Positions 41,586 through 51,391 of a DNA stretch of 64,000 nucleotides are shown in pieces. The translations under genes and the position numbers were made by a program. Within the stretch, counting starts at the first letter, position 1, and every line of letters starts with the position of its first letter. The notes under the pieces were generated by a model. It did not search any database. It was not told where the DNA came from and saw only the letters and a program-made list of their open reading frames with translations. This DNA comes from Lachancea mirantina (Eukaryota; Ascomycota; Saccharomycetes; Saccharomycetales; Saccharomycetaceae): positions 780,996-844,995 of the forward strand of contig LT598463.1 of NCBI GenBank assembly GCA_900074745.1, in the 5' to 3' direction.

Positions 41586-42962
41586 ATGGGTAAGGAAAAG
41601 TCTCACGTTAACGTCGTTGTTATCGGTCACGTCGACTCCGGTAAGTCTACCACCACTGGTCACTTGATCTACAAGTGTGGTGGTATTGACAAGAGAACTA
41701 TCGAGAAGTTCGAAAAGGAAGCCGCTGAATTGGGTAAGGGTTCCTTCAAATACGCTTGGGTTTTGGACAAGCTAAAGGCTGAGCGTGAAAGAGGTATCAC
41801 TATTGACATTGCTTTGTGGAAGTTCGAGACTCCAAAGTACCAAGTCACCGTCATTGACGCCCCAGGTCACAGAGATTTCATCAAGAACATGATTACTGGT
41901 ACTTCTCAAGCTGACTGTGCTATTTTGATCATTGCTGGTGGTGTCGGTGAATTCGAAGCCGGTATCTCTAAGGACGGTCAAACCAGAGAGCACGCTCTTT
42001 TGGCTTACACCTTGGGTGTTAGACAATTGATTGTTGCTATCAACAAGATGGACTCCGTCAAGTGGGACGAGTCTCGTTACCAAGAAATTGTCAAGGAAAC
42101 CTCCAACTTCATCAAGAAGGTCGGTTACAACCCAAAGACTGTTCCTTTCGTTCCAATTTCTGGCTGGAACGGTGACAACATGATTGAGCCTACCACCAAC
42201 GCTTCCTGGTACAAGGGTTGGGAGAAGGAGACCAAGGCTGGTGTCGTCAAGGGTAAGACCTTGTTGGAGGCCATTGACGCCATTGAGCCACCTTCCAGAC
42301 CAACTGACAAGCCATTGAGATTGCCATTGCAAGATGTTTACAAGATCGGTGGTATCGGAACGGTGCCAGTCGGTAGAGTTGAAACCGGTGTCATCAAGCC
42401 TGGTATGGTTGTTACTTTCGCCCCAGCCGGTGTCACTACTGAAGTCAAGTCCGTTGAAATGCACCACGAACAATTGGAGGAAGGTCTTCCAGGTGACAAC
42501 GTTGGTTTCAACGTCAAGAACGTTTCCGTCAAGGAAATCAGAAGAGGTAACGTCTGTGGTGACTCCAAGAACGACCCACCAAAGGCTACTGAATCTTTCA
42601 ACGCTACCGTCATTGTCTTGAACCACCCTGGTCAAATCTCTGCCGGTTACTCTCCAGTTTTGGACTGTCACACCGCCCACATTGCTTGTAGATTCGACGA
42701 GTTGTTGGAGAAGAACGACAGAAGATCTGGTAAGAAGTTGGAAGACAACCCTAAGTTCTTGAAGTCTGGTGACGCCGCTTTGGTTAAGTTTGTTCCATCC
42801 AAGCCAATGTGTGTTGAAGCCTTCTCTGACTACCCACCTCTAGGTAGATTTGCCGTCAGAGACATGAGACAAACCGTTGCTGTCGGTGTCATCAAGTCTG
42901 TTGTCAAGTCTGACAAGGCTGGTAAGGTCACCAAGGCTGCTCAAAAGGCTACCAAGAAATAG
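41586..42962 (+). CDS. TEF1: Translation elongation factor eEF1A
   Basis: The 458-residue protein has the same length as S. cerevisiae eEF1A and is nearly identical. GTPase motifs: GHVDSGKST (residues 14-22), DAPGH (91-95) and NKMD (153-156). Domains 2 and 3 follow at about 240-330 and 335-440, and the lysine-rich end is typical ([15 protein letters not shown]). It delivers aminoacyl-tRNA to the ribosome. Codons are almost all from the optimal yeast set, which also creates long antisense open frames. A single gene corresponds to the pair TEF1/TEF2; neighbours from both loci (MRL1; MUD1) flank it. Confidence 0.99.
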   Translation: MGKEKSHVNVVVIGHVDSGKSTTTGHLIYKCGGIDKRTIEKFEKEAAELGKGSFKYAWVLDKLKAERERGITIDIALWKFETPKYQVTVIDAPGHRDFIKNMITGTSQADCAILIIAGGVGEFEAGISKDGQTREHALLAYTLGVRQLIVAINKMDSVKWDESRYQEIVKETSNFIKKVGYNPKTVPFVPISGWNGDNMIEPTTNASWYKGWEKETKAGVVKGKTLLEAIDAIEPPSRPTDKPLRLPLQDVYKIGGIGTVPVGRVETGVIKPGMVVTFAPAGVTTEVKSVEMHHEQLEEGLPGDNVGFNVKNVSVKEIRRGNVCGDSKNDPPKATESFNATVIVLNHPGQISAGYSPVLDCHTAHIACRFDELLEKNDRRSGKKLEDNPKFLKSGDAALVKFVPSKPMCVEAFSDYPPLGRFAVRDMRQTVAVGVIKSVVKSDKAGKVTKAAQKATKK

Positions 42963-43249
42963 ATCACTTCACTTCAAAGTTGAGGAAGCATAGAGATTAT
43001 TTGTGCTTTTTTATCATTTTGTTTTACCTTATTGTATATTTTTTCATAACTCTGCAGTGTAGTTATTCTATTCCTATTGTAATCAATTCAGTGATTTTTT
43101 TCAACATCCTGGTGTGGAGAGGCCCTTTTATTGATGGTGGGATTGGTCCGTTATTGTAGGGGATCTCGATTGGAAGCGTCGTCGAAAAGCCTTGCGAGTT
43201 AAAGATTTGAAAAACCAAAGAACGTCAAGATAGGGATTGAAACCAAGTG

Positions 43250-44491
43250 ATGAGAACGTATGAATCCTACGCAAATGTTGAGTTTATTGTAGTATACTAA
43301 CACCAGTTTAGCTTGTTTTTGAGAAATTTACCTCGCCGTCCGACCAGCGAAGATGCTTTTACAAGGCTCATTCTGAGAGCCATTGATCAGGACAGCATAT
43401 ATGGAAAAGATAAAGACCTGCCTCTTCCCAAGATTAATCTCTCTGAGCTTCCGGTTAACAAGGATAGAAACCATTTCGGCAGGTTAGAACGAGGCCAGCT
43501 GGTATCGGCTCTGGATGAATTAGTAAACGAATGGGAGAAGGACGAAACAGGAGGTATATCATCAAAAGTATTCTTTGATCATTTGATAAGCACTTTGAAA
43601 CTACGATTGGCGTCCGAAGTTAACGGTCTCACATTATCTGGATTCAACGCCTTGACCAAAAGTGCGGCCGAGGACTTAGACTCTACACTCGAAAAGGTAA
43701 AGTCAGAAGACATAGGCTTCGGTTCAAGGCTTTCCAAGTTACGAAATACTGTTTGCATAAGAGAGAAAAATCAGATCATACCGTTGCATGACGAATATGG
43801 TATCTTGATGATTTCGCGGTTGGGGTCTTCTCATGTAGAGTGCCAAGCTTTTATGACTTTCATCGACTCGGGGCATGCCGACAAATTTCTACAACGATTT
43901 CAGCACTCACTTGTCGTCCAAGGGCGTAAAACAAGTGTTATTCCTGCTAAACAAGAATCGCTTCTAGGAGCATATCTTGAAAACGGTGGCAGACATGTAT
44001 TCAGTATTATCGCGAGAAGAAGAGCACTGCGAGAAATGCACTTGAGTCCAGATTTGGCAACAGCAGCTGTTATAAAGCGGAAACTGCGAAGATTGAGGCA
44101 TCGACTGCGAATTAAAGGTCTAAATGAAGATGAAATAGAAGCACACATTTCTAAGGTTAATCAGGCCCAAACCACGAAGGAAGAAATTTCGAGGAAACGA
44201 CAGGCCTCGCCAACGCAGGAACCAATTCCGAAAAAGAGACTGGTGGTTGAAATTAGTGCCAATCCTCCAAACAAAGTTTTGCTGGTGCAGAACCTGCCAG
44301 AAAAGACAACGGAACAAGAACTAAGCGATCTTTTTGCAGGGAACGGATTTATTGAAACCCGTTACGTCGCGGTCAGAAATTTAGCATTCATTGAATACGA
44401 GTGTATTGAAGACGCTACAGTGGCCAAAGATAAACTGGGTCAAACGCACAGATTTTTGGACACCCTAATAACAATCGGGTTTGCCAAATAA
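43250..44491 (+). CDS. MUD1: Mud1, U1 snRNP A protein (spliced; 395 residues)
   Basis: Exon 1 (43250-43257) codes ATG AGA AC; exon 2 (43312-44491) adds C to complete threonine, then LFLRNLPRRP. Without splicing the frame would need a TTG start. The C-terminal RRM is clear (about residues 318-393): NPPNKVLLVQNLP, RNLAFIEYE and the final TIGFAK, close to S. cerevisiae Mud1. The N-terminal RRM is recognisable as LFLRNLPRRP and later ECQAFMTFIDSGHADKFLQRF with VQGRKTSVI, but about 100 extra residues sit between these halves. A lysine/arginine-rich linker joins the RRMs. Mud1 binds U1 snRNA in the commitment complex. S. cerevisiae MUD1 (298 residues) also has an intron near its start. Confidence 0.92.
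43258..43311 (+). other. MUD1: MUD1 intron, 54 nt
   Basis: The donor is GTATGA, the branch site a perfect TACTAAC (43295-43301) and the acceptor TAG at 43309-43311, ten bases after the branch base. Skipping this TAG for the CAG at 43304-43306 would put the frame into a stop. The result joins MRT to LFLRNLP, which fits the family. At 54 nt it is near the minimum for yeast introns. Confidence 0.88.
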
Positions 44492-44592
44492 GGATAATCC
44501 TTTTACCCACTTCATGTGCTTTATGGTACAGGAAGTAAAATTGATATTTACAAATAGAAGTTATAAGTATTTGTTAAGCCAAAGAACAATCG

Positions 44593-45066
44593 TCATTTAC
44601 CGAAGAGAACTGTTCTTAAAGCTGTGAGAAAGGTTTCCTTTTTCTTTCCCTCGATTTCGTCCAACAAACGTTGGTAATAAATCGGGTTTCCCGCAGGTTT
44701 GTATAGCTTATCTCCCACATCGTAGTAGTTCTTATTCTTGTTTGAAAGCAAAGCTTGTAACGATCTGATCTGTTCTTGGATACCGTCCACAGTGAATTGT
44801 TCCTGTGGCAACGCGGCTTGAATTTTCTTCAAAGCATCCTTTTGCATACCTAAAGGTCCTGAAGTCCTGCTAATTATATCCTTGATATCTTCCAGCGATG
44901 GTTTGGCCTTCCCATCGTTTTTTGATGACCCTAATCCGGCTACTGGTGAATATCTTTCTATTTGAGATTCTTTCAAAGAAACGATATGTTTGATTCGTTC
45001 CAGGGGTAACTGTTCCAAACCTTTAACGAGCTTCAAAGCAGCTTCCCTGACCGGTTGAGAAGACAT
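44593..45066 (-). CDS. CBP6: Cbp6, mitochondrial cytochrome b translation factor
   Basis: The 157-residue protein matches S. cerevisiae Cbp6 (162) throughout: KPSLEDIKDIISRTSGPLG in the middle and YYDVGDKLYKPAGNP near the end, closing with RTVLFGK. Cbp6 with Cbp3 binds the mitoribosome tunnel exit, promotes translation of COB mRNA, and holds newly made cytochrome b. It belongs to the LYR-like helical group. It is convergent with MUD1 and followed upstream by GRS1, as in YBR119W-YBR121C. Confidence 0.96.
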   Translation of the reverse strand: MSSQPVREAALKLVKGLEQLPLERIKHIVSLKESQIERYSPVAGLGSSKNDGKAKPSLEDIKDIISRTSGPLGMQKDALKKIQAALPQEQFTVDGIQEQIRSLQALLSNKNKNYYDVGDKLYKPAGNPIYYQRLLDEIEGKKKETFLTALRTVLFGK

Positions 45067-45299
45067 GGTATGGCCTTTGAAGGGTTCTCTTTTGATTATT
45101 CGGAAATCCTAGTCTATCCCTCTTGATCAACGATTTTTTTTCAACTTTCACCAACTAGACTTGAACAACCTCAATTTAAAATCCAGGCTGCTACGAGCGT
45201 GAACGATACTACAGATCAGATTAGCGTATTGAATCTATGTAAACTCTCTTAATCTCCCAAACATTGCATTATGGGACAACCATTGATGAAATCCATCAT

Positions 45300-47285
45300 C
45301 TACTCTGATAGAGTGACAAACTCTTTTAGGTGCTTAGTTCCCTCGTCCCAAGAAACGCCATTGTAAGTTATGTCACGAACAGCCTTGATCACGTCAGAGA
45401 CAGACCCTCTGACCTGTTTGGTGGAGTCTCTCTCTCTTAAAGTAACGGTACCGTCTTTAACGGTCTCGAAATCAATTGTGACGCCAAATGGTGTACCCAA
45501 TTCGTCGTTTCTAGCGTATCTTTTACCGATAGAAACACCAGAGTCATCGATCTTGAAAGGAATTTTCTCCTTTCTGAAGACCTTGGAAACCTTTTGAGCA
45601 ACTTCTGTCAAGTCAGAGTGGTTGGAGAGTGGGACCAACAAGACTTTTGTAGGCGCGACCAATGGTGGGAAAGACAAGACGGATCTGGCGGTGTCTTCAG
45701 GTCTAGCCCAAAATGAGTGCTCGAACACGGAGTAGATAATACGGCCAATACCAAAAGAGGGCTCAATGACGTTTGGAACGTATTCTCTGACGTGTTCCGT
45801 TCTAGTCTTCTTTTCGATAGTGACAAATTTGTCGTCCAATTCTATATCGCCCTCGATGCCTTCAATTCTGAAAACAATTTTGCCCTTAGAGCCCAATTCT
45901 TTGCTTTTCGTCTCTAACTGTTCCTGCGACAGGTCTAGCAGGAAGGCCTCAACCTTTGGTGCATCCTTTCTGAATTTAGGCCCGAACAATTTTTTGGTCA
46001 ATTCAATTTCCCATTTAGTGACCTGAACTGGCTCGTCTAGCTTTTGCCTTACGACAAGCTTTTCTTTGGTCTTGTTAGCATGCACTGTCAAGTCGTATGC
46101 GGATCTGTCGGCACAGCCAACACATTCGATCCACCCGTAAGAAGTCTTCAGCTCGGCATCCCAACAATCGGCAGCGTAATGTGCCATTTCATTGGCCATG
46201 TGCTGACGGAATCTAAGCTTTAAGGGGTCTACCCCGATAGCCATCAAAAACAAATAAATTCTTGCAATGAAGTATCCCAAAGTCTCATTGTCCACCATTT
46301 TGGAAGCGACAGCTTCGCCGATGGTCGTTTCAACAGGGTCGACTGAGCCCGCTTGTTGAACTTCGCGAGGCAAAAATCTTAATTTAATGTCCTTGACTTC
46401 ATTGAAGCGTGGATGTTGCTTGTTCTCCGGGTCGACAAAATGCTCAATCTCAGCCATCAAAAATTCACGGACTCTCAAAAGACCAGATCTAGGTGAAATT
46501 TCGTTTCTAAAAGATTTACCGATAGATGCCGAGGCAAATGGAGTCTTGTTGTTGTTGAACTCAAGAAGCTTGTTGAAGTTCAAAAATTGACCCTGAGCAG
46601 TTTCAGGTCTCAAATAACCCTTCAATTGACCAGAGGGCCCAATGGCAGTCTCGAACATCAAATTGAAAGCTCTTGGGGCTTCAAGTGGTTCTCCAGTGAC
46701 TGGGTTTCCTATCTTATACCTGACCATAAGCTCGCCCAATTCGGGACCCGAGTAGCCATCGATCTTGGCCAGGACTCCGTGATATTCCTTGATAACAGCA
46801 TCTTCAAGTCTCACAGCTTTGATTTCCTTGACTTTCTTCTTTCTCTTCTTCTTGTCCGCATCGTCTTGGGCATTGGCATTAGCATCCTTCACCAAACCTC
46901 TAGCCTCCTCGTCGCCTCTCAGTCTAGCCTCGAGGACTTCTTCGACCAAATGGTCTGCTCTGAAAATCTCACCGGTTTTCAAGTCTCTGCACATCCAGTC
47001 GGAAAATTTGTCTACATGACCAGACGTTTTCAAAACTTCGTAGGGTGTCAACATCGTACAGTCTACTTCAAGCATGTCTTCTTCCAAAATGAAGTGCTTT
47101 CTCCAGACATCGATAATGTTGGCTTGCAAGGCACACAGGGGTGGACCATAATCGTATAAACCGGAGACACCGCCGTAAAGTTCAAAAGATGGCGCAAAAA
47201 AAAACCGTCTCTTCAGCACACTCTCGAGATTCTCTCTAGAGAAATTGACAACTGCACGGGCTTTTTGAATTTCTTCAACACTCAT
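45300..47285 (-). CDS. GRS1: Glycyl-tRNA synthetase (cytosolic form from AUG)
   Basis: From the first in-frame ATG (47285) the protein has 661 residues. It is a eukaryotic class II glycyl-tRNA synthetase: LYDYGPPLCALQANI, motif 2 region SIGKSFRNEISPRSGLLRVREF, and the active-site stretch VIEPSFGIGRI, with the anticodon-binding domain after about residue 540 (LSFPPLVAPTKVLLVPLS). A lysine-rich insertion (DADKKKRKKKVKEIK) lies near residue 140. A pre-WGD species has one gene for GRS1/GRS2. The frame stays open upstream of the ATG with a basic, acid-free leader, so a mitochondrial isoform from a non-AUG codon is likely, as known for S. cerevisiae GRS1. Confidence 0.97.
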   Translation of the reverse strand: MSVEEIQKARAVVNFSRENLESVLKRRFFFAPSFELYGGVSGLYDYGPPLCALQANIIDVWRKHFILEEDMLEVDCTMLTPYEVLKTSGHVDKFSDWMCRDLKTGEIFRADHLVEEVLEARLRGDEEARGLVKDANANAQDDADKKKRKKKVKEIKAVRLEDAVIKEYHGVLAKIDGYSGPELGELMVRYKIGNPVTGEPLEAPRAFNLMFETAIGPSGQLKGYLRPETAQGQFLNFNKLLEFNNNKTPFASASIGKSFRNEISPRSGLLRVREFLMAEIEHFVDPENKQHPRFNEVKDIKLRFLPREVQQAGSVDPVETTIGEAVASKMVDNETLGYFIARIYLFLMAIGVDPLKLRFRQHMANEMAHYAADCWDAELKTSYGWIECVGCADRSAYDLTVHANKTKEKLVVRQKLDEPVQVTKWEIELTKKLFGPKFRKDAPKVEAFLLDLSQEQLETKSKELGSKGKIVFRIEGIEGDIELDDKFVTIEKKTRTEHVREYVPNVIEPSFGIGRIIYSVFEHSFWARPEDTARSVLSFPPLVAPTKVLLVPLSNHSDLTEVAQKVSKVFRKEKIPFKIDDSGVSIGKRYARNDELGTPFGVTIDFETVKDGTVTLRERDSTKQVRGSVSDVIKAVRDITYNGVSWDEGTKHLKEFVTLSE

Positions 47286-47396
47286 CTTCTTTAATTTGAC
47301 AGATTTCTTAGTCCCAAGGCTCAAAAAGCGTTTATAACAAACGTTCTTCAAGAGATTAGCGAGCTGCACTTTTATAGACTGTCTATCAGAAGCCTG
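47286..47396 (-). other. GRS1: GRS1 non-AUG mitochondrial leader
   Basis: The frame is open from a TAA at 47397-47399 to the AUG. The 27 residues before the AUG (QLANLLKNVCYKRFLSLG, then TKKSVKLKK) hold nine basic and no acidic residues and could form an amphipathic helix. There is no AUG. Near-cognate candidates are GTG at 47369 (A at -3), TTG at 47351 (22 codons upstream) and TTG at 47324. S. cerevisiae GRS1 uses a UUG in this way. Confidence 0.75.
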
Positions 47397-47816
47397 TTAA
47401 ACCCAGTTAACCTTAATCCAGTTAGTTGTGTTAATGTCCAGAATACTATGCACTCACTTGACTAAAAATTTTTTTTCAAAGGCTTCCCTAGCGATATTTG
47501 ACCTTTCTTCCATGACAACTTTCTGGATTTTGACTAGAAGAGTCAATTAGATGAGTAAATCATCACACGATGCCCACATCAGTGTGAGTCTTCACCAATC
47601 AATTTATTTGCGTAATATCGAATTTCCGTAATTAAGCTTTTTTTGCACAATATCTCATAAGCTTTGAACGTCAGGTTGGCTGATTATGGAGTTTTTAGTA
47701 CAGAGTTTTGAGATGCTACAAATCCTCGAAAAAGTGATACAATTGCTACTGAAATGCAGCTAACCAAATTCGAATAGTAGCCACTAAACTTCTTGTAGGC
47801 AGGCTTTTCCGTTACA
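47397..47816. other. GRS1 promoter and DIB1 3' flank
   Basis: AT-rich with several T runs (near 47467 and 47637). No gene is seen. Confidence 0.4.
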
Positions 47817-48248
47817 TCAAGAAACACGTTTACTGCTGTAATCAAACGGTGAAACAACAAGCCCCTTGTTCTTGCGTGCTCCTCGAAATACGGTTTCCAA
47901 AATGTCAATCATTTCTTGCTTGTCGTCTATCACAAAATTCATCTTGTTATTATTGCCCGTCCCGAAATCGCACATCATATGCTTGTTTCGATAGAAAAAC
48001 ATGACCGTCATAGGATCATAAAGCTCGTACATATCGTTGAAATCTGGGACTTCGTCGATATCACATAGATAAATCACTGCAAAATTTCTGACTTTTTCTG
48101 CAATGGAATAAAGCAACTCATCCATCAGCATACAGTCCTTGTCCCAGTCTCTACCGAACCGTATCACAACCAGTCTTTTCTCCTCAGTTACGATTGCCTG
48201 ATCGACATGCCATCCTGTTTGCAGATGAGGTAAAAACACGCTCCCCAT
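47817..48248 (-). CDS. DIB1: Dib1, U5 snRNP / tri-snRNP 15-kDa protein
   Basis: The 143-residue thioredoxin-fold protein has the same length as S. cerevisiae Dib1 and human DIM1/U5-15K. It contains LQTGWHVDQAIVTEEKRLVV, VRNFAVIYLCDIDEVPDF, the nearly invariant DPMTVMFFYRNKHMM, and a KGLVVSPFDY ending. Dib1 blocks premature activation in the B complex and leaves when the spliceosome is activated. The ATG at 48248 (MGSVFLPHL) matches the family start; the frame to 48281 begins with TTG. It lies next to GRS1, as YPR082C lies next to GRS2 (YPR081C). Confidence 0.98.
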   Translation of the reverse strand: MGSVFLPHLQTGWHVDQAIVTEEKRLVVIRFGRDWDKDCMLMDELLYSIAEKVRNFAVIYLCDIDEVPDFNDMYELYDPMTVMFFYRNKHMMCDFGTGNNNKMNFVIDDKQEMIDILETVFRGARKNKGLVVSPFDYSSKRVS

Positions 48249-48545
48249 TTGTATCTCGTTCGTGACCTGGATTGTTGACAATATAGCATTTGATGGCTTT
48301 AATGCTGAATGTCGAAATTATATATATATCACGTTCACATTATACAAAAAACAACCTAGCTTCGCACAAGCCCCTAGAACAAGGGCAAATGGCAATTTCA
48401 GCACGCCACCGGTCGTTACCGACTGTTTCGGATTCAATCTTGCAGTTTTCTGGTATTTGATCGTTACTATGTACAGAGTCTTCGGCACGCAAAACAAAGC
48501 CACCAATTGAAAAGATGAAACTCTTGAAAATCCCTATTTCTCCCT

Positions 48546-49049
48546 TCATTTCTTGTCCCTTTTCTTTCCCGCGAGCTTCCCCCCGCTCTGCACTTGTTGT
48601 GCATTCGTATTCAGCAAAGTCAAATAATCGTCCATGCCAAAACTGTCTTCTGCTTCTTTCTGCGAAGAAGCGTCTTGTGCGGCTTTCTGGAATTTCTGCT
48701 CTCCCTTTACTTCTTTCTCAATACTAAACATCGAGTCGTACTTCTCTTTAAACCTCTCAAGACGTCCTCCTGCATTGGCATCCACGACTGCAAGGTCATC
48801 CCTGCTTTCATTCCATAGCGGGTTGTTTCTTTGATCCTGAATCAGCCTTATTTCATTTTTAGGAAACTGAGATCTACGCGTTACAACGCTTCCATCACTC
48901 AATTCCACTTGTACTTCAAACTTATGATAAATCGCTGGTCTGGCTCTACCCAAGCGAATTTTTTTCAAAGGGCGCTGCGGAAGTGATACCTGATTGACTC
49001 CATGATATCCGCCTGACGCAAATCTTTTGGCAACTAAAAACCTGAACAT
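48546..49049 (-). CDS. MRPL36: Mitochondrial ribosomal protein bL31m
   Basis: The 167-residue protein starts [14 protein letters not shown], an import presequence. It then carries the bL31-type segment [21 protein letters not shown] and [20 protein letters not shown], and a lysine-rich end ([11 protein letters not shown]) as in S. cerevisiae Mrpl36 (177). It belongs to the mitochondrial large subunit at the intersubunit bridge and affects COX2 translation. The start at 49049 is the first family-like ATG; the frame reaching 49088 begins with GTG. Order with GRS1 and TFC1 equals YBR121C-YBR123C, with DIB1 from the sister track inserted. Confidence 0.95.
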   Translation of the reverse strand: MFRFLVAKRFASGGYHGVNQVSLPQRPLKKIRLGRARPAIYHKFEVQVELSDGSVVTRRSQFPKNEIRLIQDQRNNPLWNESRDDLAVVDANAGGRLERFKEKYDSMFSIEKEVKGEQKFQKAAQDASSQKEAEDSFGMDDYLTLLNTNAQQVQSGGKLAGKKRDKK

Positions 49050-49205
49050 CAATAAATACTCACGCCGATCGCTAGCAGATCTACCCACGATATCTGGCCA
49101 TGTAGTCGAGTAGCTATAAGTAGCTGGTACTAAATCGAAATTTTGATGCCGATGCCCGGGTAACTAAAGCGGACTCTCTTTCCCAGCTCATAGATCAAGA
49201 ATGGC

Positions 49206-51164
49206 TTAAAAAGGATCATATGAGAGGGAATCGAGGTTCTGTCTTAGCATTTGGGCTGTCTCAGGATCCTTTTGGGCAATTCTTTCGATAATTTCTAGAA
49301 AAGACGCAGCTTTAATGTCAAAGGCTTCGTTACCGGAGGAAATTTGACTAGACGAAATTTTGAAATTTGAGGTGTCGTTCTCGTCTTCTCGTAGCGTAAA
49401 GGCGTCATCTGATTGAGATGCTCCAAAATTGGCTTCTTCTTCTTCTTCTTGCTCATCTTCATCCTGCTCAGCTTCTTCTCCTTCTTGAGCCAAAGCTATA
49501 TCATCGATGTCTCCGGTTTGTACGCCGTTATCCTCGTCCTCTTCATCGCTATCGCCGTTATTGGAGTTTGATAGTACAGTAGGGTCTCTAAGTTCCTGGG
49601 ATGTGTCCATGTCAATGTCACCCTCTGCATCGTGCGATGTGGCGCCTTGACTAATCATAGACTCCTTCGGATACAGCATAGACTTGAAGAACTTGAGTTT
49701 GTACTCGCTGAACTCAAAATTTCCTTGAACCATACATCCCAGCTCATATTTCACAATACGTCTGAATTTCACCAGATCCAACTCGTGAAGCCAGCCTGTC
49801 AGCTCCGTCGGTTCATCTAGGTAGGTTATGCTTGAGTATATCTCTGCAATATTAGGTTCAGAAATTAGCAAGTCAATCTGCAGCATAAGATACCATGGAA
49901 TTTGCTTCCCGTCAAACACAAACCTAGTATCAATTTCGCCAGGGGTGTTAGACTGATAAAATCTTGGCGGAGGGCTCGGAATATTTTTAGCAATGCCAGG
50001 AGACTTTAATAACTTGCTCTCAATTTTGAAATACTCCGTCTGATATCTCGCAAACTCCGAAGACGATCTAGGATCTAGCCCTAGCTTGATGTAGGTATTT
50101 CTCCACGGGCCTTTAGTGAACCTGTAAGACGTAAGTGACAAAGCGATCTTTAAAGCAGGCTGTGACTCCATGGGTATAATACCATCAATGTGTCGCTTCA
50201 CCCATATGGGCCGCTTGGAAAATAGGTCTTCAAGTATTGCGATGCAGTTTTCCAATTTGACTAGAAATCCAGACTCAGCGCTGCTACCCGGGTAGACGCC
50301 GGTTTCTTTTGCAGTTTCAAAAGCCTTTTTAAGCATAGCATGTGGCTCCGAGGGTATGCGTGTCTCTGGCCCAAAAGTGTACACTAACTGCTGATGATTC
50401 TTGAGATATGTACCCTTAACCATGGCTTTCCCGTTTGAAGCCTTTGTAGCATATGGGTTTCCCTCATACCTGTACAGAAACGGTATTTTCACCATTGAAA
50501 ACCGAGGAGGCGGAACAAACTGGAAATCCGTGGCTGGAGCACTCGGGTTTCGTTGGAAAATCAGAGAATTGATGTTTTCTGTCGGTCTTGGATCCTGATC
50601 CGGAATGCTCTCCACATATTTTTTGAAATTAGGCCAGTCAAGTGAGCCGAAACTGCTGCTAAACTCTTGAGCAGAAGAACTGTTGTCTAAGCGCATTTGG
50701 AAATCCGACATTTCTCTAAACCTAATAGTATGATTAATGACACCAACGGGCACAACCTTATATTTCTTTGACGATACATTAGCCAACGCCTTCTTCAAGT
50801 CACCATTATTGGCAGCCAGCGTACCTTTCGGTAGAGAGATCTTCAAAATAATCGATTCGTCCCGTTGTGGCACCTGCCTCCCGATAATCGGATGCTCATT
50901 GAAATATATATCTGTTCCGTCTTCTTTCTTGCCGTGGTTTAGATACAACTCCAGACCATCCTGTCTATCCCGGTGTGTTACCAATGCATTTTTGATTGCC
51001 CTTATACCACCACACATCTTGATCGCTCGACCAACGCTTTCAGAAGTTGGTCTGACATCTAATGGAAGTTCAACGCTTGGAATTCGAGGAATGTCGAGCG
51101 TAAACTCCTTAGCCAAAATTCCCTCCGCTTCATGATGAGTAGGCTTTTCCCCACTATATTCCAT
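49206..51164 (-). CDS. TFC1: TFIIIC subunit tau95
   Basis: The 652-residue protein (S. cerevisiae 649) starts with the dimerisation region PRIPSVELPLDVRPTSESVGRAIKMCGG, which pairs with Tfc7. The winged-helix DNA-binding domain comes later (about 320-500), with RPIWVKRHIDGIIP and KIALSLTSYRFTKGPWRNTYIKLG. The C terminus is strongly acidic (DEEDEDNGVQ and an E-rich run near 565-580), typical of tau95. The tauA module contacts the A box of tRNA genes. The divergent side upstream has two CACGTG elements. Confidence 0.96.
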   Translation of the reverse strand: MEYSGEKPTHHEAEGILAKEFTLDIPRIPSVELPLDVRPTSESVGRAIKMCGGIRAIKNALVTHRDRQDGLELYLNHGKKEDGTDIYFNEHPIIGRQVPQRDESIILKISLPKGTLAANNGDLKKALANVSSKKYKVVPVGVINHTIRFREMSDFQMRLDNSSSAQEFSSSFGSLDWPNFKKYVESIPDQDPRPTENINSLIFQRNPSAPATDFQFVPPPRFSMVKIPFLYRYEGNPYATKASNGKAMVKGTYLKNHQQLVYTFGPETRIPSEPHAMLKKAFETAKETGVYPGSSAESGFLVKLENCIAILEDLFSKRPIWVKRHIDGIIPMESQPALKIALSLTSYRFTKGPWRNTYIKLGLDPRSSSEFARYQTEYFKIESKLLKSPGIAKNIPSPPPRFYQSNTPGEIDTRFVFDGKQIPWYLMLQIDLLISEPNIAEIYSSITYLDEPTELTGWLHELDLVKFRRIVKYELGCMVQGNFEFSEYKLKFFKSMLYPKESMISQGATSHDAEGDIDMDTSQELRDPTVLSNSNNGDSDEEDEDNGVQTGDIDDIALAQEGEEAEQDEDEQEEEEEANFGASQSDDAFTLREDENDTSNFKISSSQISSGNEAFDIKAASFLEIIERIAQKDPETAQMLRQNLDSLSYDPF

Positions 51165-51391
51165 TGTCAGTTAGACTATACAGGGTACTCTCACGTGAAC
51201 TGTCTCAGTTGATGACTGATGAACATCTGCCCTTTGGTGCCAAACTAGGATAAACACTGATCATCTACAAGACGAGATCACGTGATAACACATGGATAAG
51301 CACCCATTGTTATAGTAAAAATCCTGCGTAGCTCCAGTGATCATGCAATAGTCCTTATATCTAACGATATATACTTTAAAATCACGATCGT

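Noticed and set aside
41772-42680. 302-codon open frame antisense to TEF1
   Set aside because: It mirrors the extreme codon bias of TEF1, which avoids codons giving antisense stops. Its product is low-complexity and matches no family.
46587-47159. 190-codon frame antisense to GRS1
   Set aside because: The sense strand is a highly conserved glycyl-tRNA synthetase; this frame is a shadow.
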